From positions 1 to 25,232 of the forward strand of contig CAJUPU010000041.1 of NCBI GenBank assembly GCA_910588495.1: a DNA stretch of 25,232 bases, in the 5' to 3' direction. The first letter of the stretch is position 1, and every line of letters starts with the position of its first letter. The translations under genes and the position numbers were made by a program. The notes under the pieces were generated by a model that did not search any database, had not been told where the DNA came from, and was given only the letters and a program-made list of their open reading frames with translations. This stretch comes from an uncultured Oscillospiraceae bacterium (GTDB taxonomy: Bacteria > Bacillota > Clostridia > Oscillospirales > Oscillospiraceae). Positions 16,231 to 23,942 of the stretch are shown one piece after another.

Positions 16231-16358
16231 CCATCGCCCGGCCGGGCGATGGGCCGGGCCCCCACCGGCGGAAGGGCCGGGCCGCAGGGCCGGGTCCTGG
16301 CGCCCCCATGACCTGTTCTCCCCGGCGGGAAGCGGCAGCGGCCCTCCGGGCGCCAGGA
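16231..16358. other. Palindrome-rich non-coding region
   Basis: No gene is seen in 16165-16550. It contains a perfect 22-bp palindrome at 16231-16252 (CCATCGCCCGG and its complement, no loop) and an 11-bp inverted repeat TCCTGGCGCCC 16295-16305 / 16348-16358 enclosing 42 bases. The promoter of the kinase pair lies downstream at 16464, so on that reading the structures are outside the kinase transcript. They may belong to an unannotated RNA, a DNA-binding site or a repeat element. Confidence 0.5.
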
Positions 16359-16463
16359 TGCCGCCGCCCGTTCCAGCGCGCAGACGCCCCGAGCAGACAG
16401 GATCGAACAGGTGGGAGGTATCTTCTTACGGTCTTGTTTGTGCACGATCTTCGCTTCTCATCA

Positions 16464-16492
16464 TTGACGTGATTGGACATACATGGTATTAT
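16464..16492 (+). promoter_or_regulatory. Promoter of the hybrid kinase pair
   Basis: TTGACG at 16464-16469, 17-bp spacer ending in TGG, TATTAT at 16487-16492. A strong sigma-A match with an extended -10. The surrounding 16430-16510 is AT-richer than its flanks. Confidence 0.85.
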
Positions 16493-16550
16493 GACAAGGA
16501 TTTTCTGACTTTTGCAGCGGAGCTGCGAGGAGAAAGCGGAGGACAGTCAT

Positions 16551-18731
16551 ATGGATCACGCGGGGAGACTTTCACTGGCCGGAGAGGGCGCTGCGACCGC
16601 TGAGGCCCAGGAGCATCACAGCGGTATGCGCAGCGTCCAGAATCTGGAGGCCGTCATCAACGAGGGCCTCCGCGCCGCGCTGCTGGAGGAGACGCCGGAT
16701 CAGTCCCTTGTCGTGCTGCTGGAGCACTTGGGCAAGGCGCTGAACGGGGAGCGGACCTATATCTTTGAGCAGAACGAGTCCGGCTGCGACGACAACACCT
16801 ATGAGTGGGTGGCCGACGGGGTGGAGCCGGAACAGGAGAACCTTCAAAATGTCCCGCCCGAGGTGTGCGCCAGCTGGTATCGGAATTTCAGCGTTGGCGG
16901 GCATATCGTCATCAAGAATGTGGAGGATATCCGGGAGACGGATCCGCTTCAGTACGAGAACCTGGAGCGGCAGGGAATCCACTCCCTTGTGGTGGTGCCC
17001 CTGTACGATGGGGAACGGATCGTCGGCTTTTACGGCGTGGACAATCCCCCGGTGAAATCGCTGGCATACGCGTCGAACATGCTCCAGACGGCGGCGTATT
17101 TCATCGTGTCCTCCCTGAAGCGCCGCGACCTGTTCCGGGCCCTTCAAAAGCGGAGCTATCTGGAGGGGCGGCAGAGCCTGGAGGGCATCCTGGAGGGGGC
17201 CCGGACCGGGATCTGGACCATCGAGCTGGAGGAGGGCTGTCCGCCCAGGATGTACGCGGATCGGACCATGCGGATCCTCCTGGGGGTGCCGGACGGCATC
17301 GGGCCGGAGGAGTGCTACCGGCACTGGTTCGAGCGCATCGAACCGGACTATGTGGCGATGGTGCAGGACGCGGTGCAGGAGATCTTGAAGTCCGGGCGGT
17401 CCGAGGTGATCTACCCCTGGGACCATCCGGAGCTGGGCAAGATCTACGTCCGCTGCGGCGGCGTGCCGGACGGGACGTTCCAAAAGCCGGGGGCCTGCCT
17501 GAACGGATACCATCAGGACATCACGGAGACCATGGTGACCAGGAAACGGCAGGAACAGTCCATCATGGAGCTTTTGGATCGGGTGCGGCACGCGAATTCG
17601 GTGAAAAGCGAATTTCTCTCCCATATGTCCCACGACCTGCGCACGCCCATCAACGGGATCTTGGGAATGCTGGCCATCCTGGAAAAAAGCCAGGACGACC
17701 CGGCGCGGCAGAGGGACTGCCGGGAGAAGATCCGCGTGTCGGCGGAGCACCTGCTGTCCCTGGTGAACGACGTCCTCCAGATGAGCAGGCTGGAGAACAG
17801 CCGTCCGGCGGCGGAGGAGGAGCCCTTCGACCTTCGCGCCGTACTGGAGGACTGTATCGCCATCCTCTCCCCGCTGGCGCAGGAACGGGACGTCCTGCTG
17901 GAGCTGGATACCTCCGCTCTGCGGCACAGGCGGGTGATCGGAGATCCGCTCTACTTGAAGCAGATCCTGATGAGCGTCATCGACAACGCCCTCAAATACA
18001 ACCGGCCCCACGGCTCCGTATTCGTCCGGGCGGAGGAGACCGCTTTCCGCGAGGGGACCGCAGACTGCCGCTTTGTGATCGAGGACACTGGGATCGGCAT
18101 CGGCGAGGATTTCAAAGAGCACATATTCGAGCCGTTCACCCAGGAGCACCAGGACGCCAGGACCAACTATAGCGGCACGGGGCTGGGCATGTCCATCGTC
18201 AAGAGGCTGGTGGACCAGCTGGAGGGGACGGTGGAGGTGGACAGCCGGACCGGCAAGGGGAGCGTGGTCCAGATCGCCCTGCCCCTTCGGGTGGATCGGG
18301 CGCCGGGGCCGCGCGCTGAGGAAGCGGTCCGGGAGGAACGGGTGGATATCGCCGGGATGCACGTCCTCTTGGTGGAGGATAATGAGATCAACTGTGAGAT
18401 CGTGGAGTTCATGCTGCGGGACGCGGGCGCCCAGGTGGTGACCGCCAACGACGGCAAAGCCGCTGTGGACGCGTTCGAGGCATCCGACCCGGGGAGATTC
18501 GACTGCATCCTGATGGATCTGATGATGCCGGTGATGAGCGGGTATGAGGCGGCCCGGGTGATCCGCGGCCTGGACCGGGCGGACGCGGGGACCGTGCCCA
18601 TCATAGCGCTGTCGGCCAACGCGTTCGCGGAGGACGTCGCGCTGGCAAAGGACGCTGGAATGAACGAACATTTGGCCAAGCCGGTGGATGTCCAAAGGAT
18701 GTTCCAGCTCATGAGCCGGCTGAGGCGGTGA
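16551..18731 (+). CDS. Soluble hybrid sensor histidine kinase (GAF-PAS-HisKA-HATPase-REC)
   Basis: 726 residues; ATG 16551 follows GCGGAGGA (16537-16543). No membrane segment or signal peptide, so it senses a cytosolic cue. Residues about 25-190 look like a GAF domain (GERTYIFEQNESG, GIHSLVVVPLYDGERIVGFY); about 205-325 resemble a PAS domain ending in GYHQDITET. HisKA has phospho-acceptor H361 in SHMSHDLRTPINGILGML. The ATPase domain has the N box DNALKYN (478), G1 EDTGIGIG (511) and G2 GTGLGMSIVKRL (542). The receiver from about 603 has EDN, phospho-acceptor D656 in ILMDLMMP, the ALSANAF switch region and K in HLAKPVD. No HPt domain and no DNA-binding output, so phosphate must pass to another protein or the receiver acts by contact. 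Followed after 63 bases by a second hybrid kinase, presumably co-transcribed. Confidence 0.9.
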   Translation: MDHAGRLSLAGEGAATAEAQEHHSGMRSVQNLEAVINEGLRAALLEETPDQSLVVLLEHLGKALNGERTYIFEQNESGCDDNTYEWVADGVEPEQENLQNVPPEVCASWYRNFSVGGHIVIKNVEDIRETDPLQYENLERQGIHSLVVVPLYDGERIVGFYGVDNPPVKSLAYASNMLQTAAYFIVSSLKRRDLFRALQKRSYLEGRQSLEGILEGARTGIWTIELEEGCPPRMYADRTMRILLGVPDGIGPEECYRHWFERIEPDYVAMVQDAVQEILKSGRSEVIYPWDHPELGKIYVRCGGVPDGTFQKPGACLNGYHQDITETMVTRKRQEQSIMELLDRVRHANSVKSEFLSHMSHDLRTPINGILGMLAILEKSQDDPARQRDCREKIRVSAEHLLSLVNDVLQMSRLENSRPAAEEEPFDLRAVLEDCIAILSPLAQERDVLLELDTSALRHRRVIGDPLYLKQILMSVIDNALKYNRPHGSVFVRAEETAFREGTADCRFVIEDTGIGIGEDFKEHIFEPFTQEHQDARTNYSGTGLGMSIVKRLVDQLEGTVEVDSRTGKGSVVQIALPLRVDRAPGPRAEEAVREERVDIAGMHVLLVEDNEINCEIVEFMLRDAGAQVVTANDGKAAVDAFEASDPGRFDCILMDLMMPVMSGYEAARVIRGLDRADAGTVPIIALSANAFAEDVALAKDAGMNEHLAKPVDVQRMFQLMSRLRR

Positions 18732-18794
18732 CGGGGCCGGACACGCGCGGCGGCCGGCCGGAAAATGCTGAGAAGCTGTGGAGATGGAAAAAGT

Positions 18795-21008
18795 ATGAAA
18801 AACATGGCTTTGCCGCGTTCCCTGAAGATTGGTATCGCGGTGATCGTATGCCTCACTATTTTCGTGTTTTCTTTTCTTGGACTGTCCATCCACGATATGA
18901 GCGAAAACACGATCGAGGAGATCGGGACCGCCTATATGGCGGGAATGAACGAGCAGGTGTCGCTGCACTTCGAGACGATCATCGAGCTCCGCCTGACCAT
19001 GGCGGAGTCCATCGCCCACATCGCGGCGGGGGACGGGCCGTCCGACCGGGGGACGAGGGCGGAGATCGAATACGGCGCCAGGGCAAGGCACTTTTTGTGC
19101 GCCGCCCTGTACTCGCCCGACGGGGAGATCGAGATGATCTTCGGCGACCCCGTGGAGCTCAATCACCCAGGGCCCTTTTTGGAGAGCCTGCAAAACGGGG
19201 AGCGGAAAGCGGCCTCCGCCACCAGCAGCAGCGGCGACGGTGTGATCTTGTTCGGCGTTCCCTGCGAATATCCCATGTCCGACGGCAGCGGCAGTCTGGC
19301 GATCGTGGTGGGCCTCTCCACCAAATATATGGGCCAGGTCCTGTTCCTGGATTCGGACAAGTCGCTGAGCTATTCCTTTGTGATCCGGAACGACGGCAGC
19401 TACGTGGTGGGCAACGAGGGGGATTCCCACGAAAACTATTTTGACAGGCTGGCCAGTATCTTTGACAGCCAGGATGGGGAGGCGGGCGCCTACATCGAAC
19501 AGCTGAGGGCCGCCATGGACGCCGGGGAGAACTATTCCACGATCGCCAAGAACGGCGGATCGCGCCGCCATATATACTGCACCAGCCTCCCCTACTGCGA
19601 GTGGTATCTGGTGACGGTCCTTCCCTTCGAGGGGCTGGACGACGCCATCTCGGGCATGGGGAGCCGCTGGCTCACCATCGTCTACGCCGCCTCCTCCGTG
19701 GTGATCGCCATGCTCCTATACCTATTCTTCCGGTATTTGAAGCTGTTCAGAGACCAGGTATCCGAATTGAAGCGCGTGAACGCGGAAATGGACGCGGCGC
19801 GCAGGGCCGCGGAACAGGCGCGGAAAGAGGCGGAGCAGGCCAACGCGGCAAAGCAGGAATTCCTGTCCAGCATGAGCCATGATATCCGAACTCCCATGAA
19901 CGCCATCATCGGCATGACCGCTTTGGCGTTGGACAACGCGGACGATCCCAAGCGCGTTCGGGACCACCTGGGCAAGATCGCCCTGTCCAGCAAGCATCTG
20001 CTGGGGCTGATCAACGATGTGCTGGATATCTCCAAGATCGAGAGCGGCAAAATGACGCTGAACGTGGAGCCGGTGTCGCTGAGAGAGACGATGGACAGCA
20101 TCGCCAATATCATACAGCCCCAGGTGGCGGCAAAGGATCAGCAGTTCAGCCTATCCGCCCGGGAGATCCTTTCGGAAAACGTGTGCTGCGACGGGGTGCG
20201 GCTGAATCAGGTGCTGATCAATCTGCTGGGGAACGCCGTCAAGTTCACCCCGGAGAAGGGCTCTGTCCAAATGACCGTGTACCAGGAGGCTCTGCCGGAG
20301 GATGCCCACCGGGTCCGAACCCATTTCCTGGTGAGCGACACGGGCATCGGCATGTCGAAGGAGTATCAGAAAACGATATTCGAATCTTTCAGCCGGGAGG
20401 ACAACACCCGGGTCCGCAAGACGGAAGGCTCCGGGCTGGGCATGGCGATCACCAAGTGCATCGTGGACGCCATGGGCGGTTCGATCTCCGTCCGCAGCGA
20501 ACAGGGCCGGGGCAGCGAGTTCCACGTTGTGCTCAATCTGGAGCGGGCGGCGGCGCCTGCGGCGCCGGAGGCCGCAGACGGCGCGGACAGAGCCGGTGAC
20601 GTGGTATTGAGCGGAAAACGCATTCTATTGGCGGAGGACAACGAGCTCAACTGGGAAGTGGCAAGGGAACTGCTCTCCATCCTGGAGCTGGAATTGGACT
20701 GGGCCGAGAACGGCGAGATCTGCGTGGAGCGATTCAAAGGGTCTCCGGCCGGGTACTATGACGCGATCATCATGGATGTGCGGATGCCGGTCATGGACGG
20801 CTATGAGGCCACCGCGGCCATCCGGAAGCTGGAGCGGCCGGACGCGGATATCCCGATCATCGCCATGACCGCCGACGCGTTTTCAGAGGATATCCAGCGG
20901 TGCCTGGCGTGCGGCATGAACGACCACTTGGCAAAGCCCATCGATATCCAGGCGGTCACCTCCAAATTGAAGAAATATCTGAAGCAGGGGATGCCGGCCG
21001 GGCGGTAA
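18795..21008 (+). CDS. Membrane-bound hybrid sensor histidine kinase (extracellular sensor-HisKA-HATPase-REC)
   Basis: 737 residues. ATG 18795 is preferred (GTGGAGA about 18777-18783 before it) over the in-frame ATG at 18765. TM1 at about 12-32 (IGIAVIVCLTIFVFSFLGL), an extracellular region of about 255 residues with a Cache-like feel (RNDGSYVVGNEGDS, YCTSLPYCEWYLVTVLP), TM2 at about 292-315, then an Ala/Glu/Arg-rich coiled coil (RRAAEQARKEAEQA). HisKA has H362 in SSMSHDIRTPMNAIIGMT; the ATPase domain has NLLGNAVKFTP, SDTGIGMS and GSGLGMAITKCIVD. The receiver from about 612 has AEDNELN, phospho-acceptor D661 in IIMDVRMP, and HLAKPID. Membrane sensor and soluble sensor in one operon suggest joint control of one response, but no response regulator with an output is nearby. 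Ligand unknown. Confidence 0.9.
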   Translation: MKNMALPRSLKIGIAVIVCLTIFVFSFLGLSIHDMSENTIEEIGTAYMAGMNEQVSLHFETIIELRLTMAESIAHIAAGDGPSDRGTRAEIEYGARARHFLCAALYSPDGEIEMIFGDPVELNHPGPFLESLQNGERKAASATSSSGDGVILFGVPCEYPMSDGSGSLAIVVGLSTKYMGQVLFLDSDKSLSYSFVIRNDGSYVVGNEGDSHENYFDRLASIFDSQDGEAGAYIEQLRAAMDAGENYSTIAKNGGSRRHIYCTSLPYCEWYLVTVLPFEGLDDAISGMGSRWLTIVYAASSVVIAMLLYLFFRYLKLFRDQVSELKRVNAEMDAARRAAEQARKEAEQANAAKQEFLSSMSHDIRTPMNAIIGMTALALDNADDPKRVRDHLGKIALSSKHLLGLINDVLDISKIESGKMTLNVEPVSLRETMDSIANIIQPQVAAKDQQFSLSAREILSENVCCDGVRLNQVLINLLGNAVKFTPEKGSVQMTVYQEALPEDAHRVRTHFLVSDTGIGMSKEYQKTIFESFSREDNTRVRKTEGSGLGMAITKCIVDAMGGSISVRSEQGRGSEFHVVLNLERAAAPAAPEAADGADRAGDVVLSGKRILLAEDNELNWEVARELLSILELELDWAENGEICVERFKGSPAGYYDAIIMDVRMPVMDGYEATAAIRKLERPDADIPIIAMTADAFSEDIQRCLACGMNDHLAKPIDIQAVTSKLKKYLKQGMPAGR

Positions 21009-21043
21009 CGACGGGGGATGCGAAACAATATGGGTGGCTGCCG

Positions 21044-21078
21044 GCGGCGGCGGAGACGGTCAAACGCTCCGCCGCCGC
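21044..21078 (+). terminator. Hairpin terminator candidate after kinase operon
   Basis: Perfect 12-bp stem GCGGCGGCGGAG 21044-21055 / CTCCGCCGCCGC 21067-21078, 11-base loop, followed by TTGCTCATAT, a weak U-tract. Confidence 0.6.
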
Positions 21079-21244
21079 TTGCTCATATATGCCGCACATG
21101 GCATTGCTTTCACGACGATCGCGGTATTTTCTGACTAGGGCTTGTTTGAAAATTGTCGACATACCCAAACAGCGCCTAAACAGGAAAAAGAGCCGCCTTT
21201 CGCGCCCTGTTTCCTGCGCGCGGCCCCGCTCTGTGAACGGCGGA

Positions 21245-21361
21245 CGTATTGGCTAAAATGCATAATTTTACGCTAAAGTAATTGGTGTGTTTTGAAAAAT
21301 TAAATTATTTTACTGAAAGCTCTTTTCATTCCCTGGAAAATGTGTTAACATACTGTTAACA
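21245..21361 (+). promoter_or_regulatory. AT-rich control region of the PTS genes with twin palindromic operators
   Basis: This stretch of about 100 bases is strikingly AT-rich compared with the genes around it. TTTTCA 21323-21328, a 17-bp spacer and TAACAT 21346-21351 with TG before it form a probable promoter. Two copies of the self-complementary octamer TGTTAACA (21343-21350 and 21354-21361) overlap the -10 and the expected start, a typical repressor position. TGAAAGCTCTTTTCA at 21314-21328 resembles a CcpA cre site but has one extra central base. The regulator is not encoded in the window. Confidence 0.65.
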
Positions 21362-21423
21362 GGGTCTCGATCCCCGGACCAGCGGGGATCGAAGGTCCTT
21401 TGAAAGACCCAAATTTCTTTTTT
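21362..21423 (+). promoter_or_regulatory. Structured 5' leader of PTS EIICB (attenuator-like)
   Basis: A 10-bp perfect stem 21367-21376 / 21383-21392 is enclosed by GGGTC 21362-21366 / GACCC 21406-21410. GGACC 21376-21380 in the loop can instead pair with GGTCC 21394-21398, giving a competing fold. A U-rich tract (21414-21423) follows, then the ribosome site and ATG at 21444. This layout suits transcription attenuation, as seen for PTS genes controlled by antiterminators, but I do not see the conserved RAT sequence. Confidence 0.45.
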
Positions 21424-21443
21424 GAAGAGGGAGGAATTGAGTT

Positions 21444-22940
21444 ATGTATAAGTTCTTACAGAAACTGGGCAAATCTCTGATGCTGCCCGTGGCCGCCCTT
21501 CCCATCTGCGGTATCCTGATGGGCCTGGGCTACGCCCTGGCCCCCGGCGTCATGGGCGTGCCGGGCGCGCCCACCGAGGGTCCGGCGTTCATCGTGGGCT
21601 TCCTGCTGGTCAAGGCCGGCGGCGCCCTGATCGACAACATGCACTGGCTGTTCGTCATCGGCGTGGCCGTGGGCATGGCCGACGATAAGGACGGCACCTC
21701 CGCCCTGGCCGGCCTGGTCAGCTTCCTGATGATGAAGTCCCTGCTGTCCCCCGGCGTGGTCACCACCATCATGCCGTCCCTCAACGAGGACATCAACCGC
21801 GTGCGGCTGCTGGCCTTCGAGAAGTTCGAGAACGTGTTCCCCGCCATCCTGGCCGGCCTGATCGGCGCGTACTGCTACAACAAGTTCAAGAACACCCAGC
21901 TGCCCGACTGGCTGGCCTTCTTCAGCGGCAAGCGCTGCGTGGCCATCGTCACCGGCGTGGTGTCCATCGCCGCCTCCGTGGTGCTGCTGTTCGCGTGGCC
22001 CATCATCTTCAGCGCTCTGTACGCTGTGGGTCAGGCCATCATCGGGCTGGATATCGTAGGCGTGGGCATCTACACCTTCCTGAACCGTCTGCTGATCCCC
22101 ACCGGCCTGCACCACGCCTTGAACAACGTGTTCTGGTTCGACACCGTGGGCATCGGCGATTTGACCCACTTCTGGGCCGGCCGCGTGATGGGCGATGTGG
22201 TGGACGGGACCACCCTCAACTGGAGCATCGGCATGTATATGGCCGGCTTCTTCCCCTGCATGATGTTCGGCATCGCGGGCGCCGCCGCCGCCATGGTCCG
22301 TGCCGCCAAGAACAAGAAGGCCGCCATCGGCATCGTGCTGTCCGCCGCCGTCTGCGCGTTCCTGTGCGGCGTCACCGAGCCCTTCGAGTTCTCCTTCATG
22401 TTCCTGGCCTTCCCGCTGTACGTGGTCTATGCCCTGCTGTACGCCATCTTCGCCATGGTCACCGTGGCTCTGGACTTCCGGGCGGGCTTCTGCTTCTCCG
22501 CCGGCGCCACCGACTGGATCTTCTCCGCCTCCCTGCCCGCCGCTCGGAACACCCTGCTGCTCATCCCCATCGGCCTGGTCGCCCTCGTGGTGTTCTACCT
22601 GGTGTTCTACTTCGCCATCAAGAAGTTCGACCTCAAGACCCCGGGCAACGAGGACGAGGACGCCGAGGCCGAGGAGGCCAAGATCGTGCTGGCCAACAAC
22701 GACTTCACCGGCATCGCCGACGGCGTGCTGAAGGCCATCGGCGGCAAGGACAACGTGGCCAGCGTGGACTACTGCACCACCCGCCTGCGCTTCGAGATCA
22801 AGGACTACACCGCCATCAACGAGAAGGCCGTCAAGGCCGCGGGCGCGGCGGGCGTGATCCGTCCCAGCAAGAACGCCTGCCAGGTCATCATCGGCCCGAA
22901 GGTCCAGTTCGTGTACGACGAGCTGAAGAAGATGCTGTAA
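21444..22940 (+). CDS. PTS EIICB, glucose/N-acetylglucosamine family
   Basis: 498 residues. GGGAGGAA (about 21429-21436) precedes ATG 21444. Residues 1-395 are the EIIC membrane channel of the glucose superfamily: KSLMLPVAALPICGILMGLGY at the N-terminus, NRLLIPTGLHHALNN, and the substrate motif GVTEPFEFSFMF. After a Glu/Asp-rich linker (about 400-415) comes EIIB (about 420-498) with phospho-cysteine C444 in VDYCTTRLRFEIKD. It takes up and phosphorylates a hexose, receiving phosphate from EIIA encoded next. The HHALNN segment and overall plan look closest to N-acetylglucosamine carriers (NagE-type), but glucose or another sugar is not excluded. A structured leader precedes it and a strong terminator follows. 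Confidence 0.88.
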   Translation: MYKFLQKLGKSLMLPVAALPICGILMGLGYALAPGVMGVPGAPTEGPAFIVGFLLVKAGGALIDNMHWLFVIGVAVGMADDKDGTSALAGLVSFLMMKSLLSPGVVTTIMPSLNEDINRVRLLAFEKFENVFPAILAGLIGAYCYNKFKNTQLPDWLAFFSGKRCVAIVTGVVSIAASVVLLFAWPIIFSALYAVGQAIIGLDIVGVGIYTFLNRLLIPTGLHHALNNVFWFDTVGIGDLTHFWAGRVMGDVVDGTTLNWSIGMYMAGFFPCMMFGIAGAAAAMVRAAKNKKAAIGIVLSAAVCAFLCGVTEPFEFSFMFLAFPLYVVYALLYAIFAMVTVALDFRAGFCFSAGATDWIFSASLPAARNTLLLIPIGLVALVVFYLVFYFAIKKFDLKTPGNEDEDAEAEEAKIVLANNDFTGIADGVLKAIGGKDNVASVDYCTTRLRFEIKDYTAINEKAVKAAGAAGVIRPSKNACQVIIGPKVQFVYDELKKML

Positions 22941-22991
22941 ACGCAAGGCTCCGACACGCGGGAGCTGGTTTCCTCCCGCAGATAAATTCTG

Positions 22992-23027
22992 CCGTGGGCG
23001 GGCGTTTGGCCCGCCCACGGTTTTTTT
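22992..23027 (+). terminator. Strong intrinsic terminator between EIICB and EIIA
   Basis: 12-bp perfect stem 22992-23003 / 23009-23020, loop GTTTG, then T7 (23021-23027). The EIIA ribosome site follows at once (23030-23035). A further hairpin GCGGGAG 22958-22964 / CTCCCGC 22973-22979 lies upstream, and its right arm can alternatively pair with GCGGG 22998-23002 in the terminator. Confidence 0.92.
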
Positions 23028-23042
23028 AGAAAGGAGATCGTC

Positions 23043-23567
23043 ATGGGATTTTTCGACAAGCTGAAAAAGGGCCTTCTGGGCGAGGAGGCGGCTCCCGCCG
23101 CCAAGGCGGGCGAGACGCTGACGGTGTGCGCGGTGGCCAAGGGGAACGCCATCCCCATGGCCGACATCCCCGACCCGGCCTTCAGCCAGGGCTTCGTTGG
23201 CTTCTGCTGCGGCATCGAGCCGGAGGACGGCAAGGTGTTCTCCCCGGTGGACGGCACCGTCAGCCAGGTGCCCGACACCCTGCACGCCGTGGGCCTGGAG
23301 AGCGGCGGCATGGAACTGCTGGTCCACTGTGGTGTGGACACCGTTGATATGAAGGGCCAGGGCTTCACCATGCTGGTGAAGGAGGGCCAGGCGGTGAAGA
23401 CAGGCGACCCCGTGATCGTGATGGACCTGGAGACCATCAAGGCGGCGGGCCACCCCACCACCATCATCACCGCCGTCACCAACTCCGACGATTTCGCCGG
23501 GGTGAAGCAGACCGCCACCGGCCCCGTCCAGGCGGGGGATGCCGTGCTAGAAGTGACCAAGGCGTGA
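23043..23567 (+). CDS. PTS EIIA, glucose family
   Basis: 174 residues. AAAGGAG (23029-23035) precedes ATG 23043. A free-standing EIIA of the Crr type: SPVDGTVSQVPDTLHAVGL with H81, and phospho-acceptor H95 in ELLVHCGVDTVDMKGQGF; TMLVKEGQAVKTGDPVI and late beta strands complete the fold. The N-terminal GFFDKLKKGL resembles the amphipathic helix of EIIA-Glc proteins. It would take phosphate from HPr and pass it to C444 of the upstream EIICB, and may also serve other glucose-family EIIBs. It has no clear promoter of its own; expression seems to depend on read-through of the terminator just upstream, which would set a lower or regulated level. Confidence 0.92.
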   Translation: MGFFDKLKKGLLGEEAAPAAKAGETLTVCAVAKGNAIPMADIPDPAFSQGFVGFCCGIEPEDGKVFSPVDGTVSQVPDTLHAVGLESGGMELLVHCGVDTVDMKGQGFTMLVKEGQAVKTGDPVIVMDLETIKAAGHPTTIITAVTNSDDFAGVKQTATGPVQAGDAVLEVTKA

Positions 23568-23590
23568 GCGTGCGCCGACCATGGTAAGAT

Positions 23591-23629
23591 AAAGCCCCGT
23601 CCGGCTGTACCGCCGGGCGGGGCTTTTTT
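23591..23629. terminator. Intrinsic terminator after EIIA
   Basis: 15-bp stem 23591-23605 / 23612-23626 with one G-U pair, 6-base loop, T6 at 23624-23629. The left arm begins AAA, so on the minus strand it ends in TTTATCTT and may also stop the convergent peptidase transcript. Confidence 0.9.
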
Positions 23630-23942
23630 GTCTGCATGGGAAAAGCGGATGATGGAGCCGGCAGCATGTCCAGAATAATGTGGATATAACGGGCGAAAAA
23701 CCGGTCTGCTGAACGATCCGTCAGAGAGGCCAACCTAAAGGGCTGGGATGCCGCTCCCGCTTTCCCACATACATGACAGTATGCCAAGCGCGGTCGATCA
23801 GCTGGACAAGATGCTCCCGCGTCCAGCCCATGCTTTTCCCCGATCCCCGCATTTTGGGGCGAGGACCGATCCACACCAGAGCCGGGATAGCGCAGCGGTA
23901 CGGAATGCGCGGAGGCTGTCCGCTGCACGGCGTGCGTTCACC
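23630..23942. other. Convergent intergenic region without a supported gene
   Basis: On the minus strand the peptidase frame stays open for 73 codons after its stop (23942-23721). Two internal ATGs (23852, 23831) lack a ribosome site, and third positions are less GC-biased than in neighbouring genes. No RNA gene or repeat is recognised. It may be a decayed gene end or chance. Confidence 0.4.

Noticed and set aside
16171..16358. Riboswitch (for example cyclic di-GMP) before the kinase genes
   Set aside because: The structures lie upstream of the promoter at 16464, and none of the conserved cyclic di-GMP aptamer sequence is seen.
16572..19571. 999-codon minus-strand open frame opposite the kinases
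   Set aside because: Mirrors third-position GC of the kinase genes; spans two genes and their gap, with no recognisable motif.
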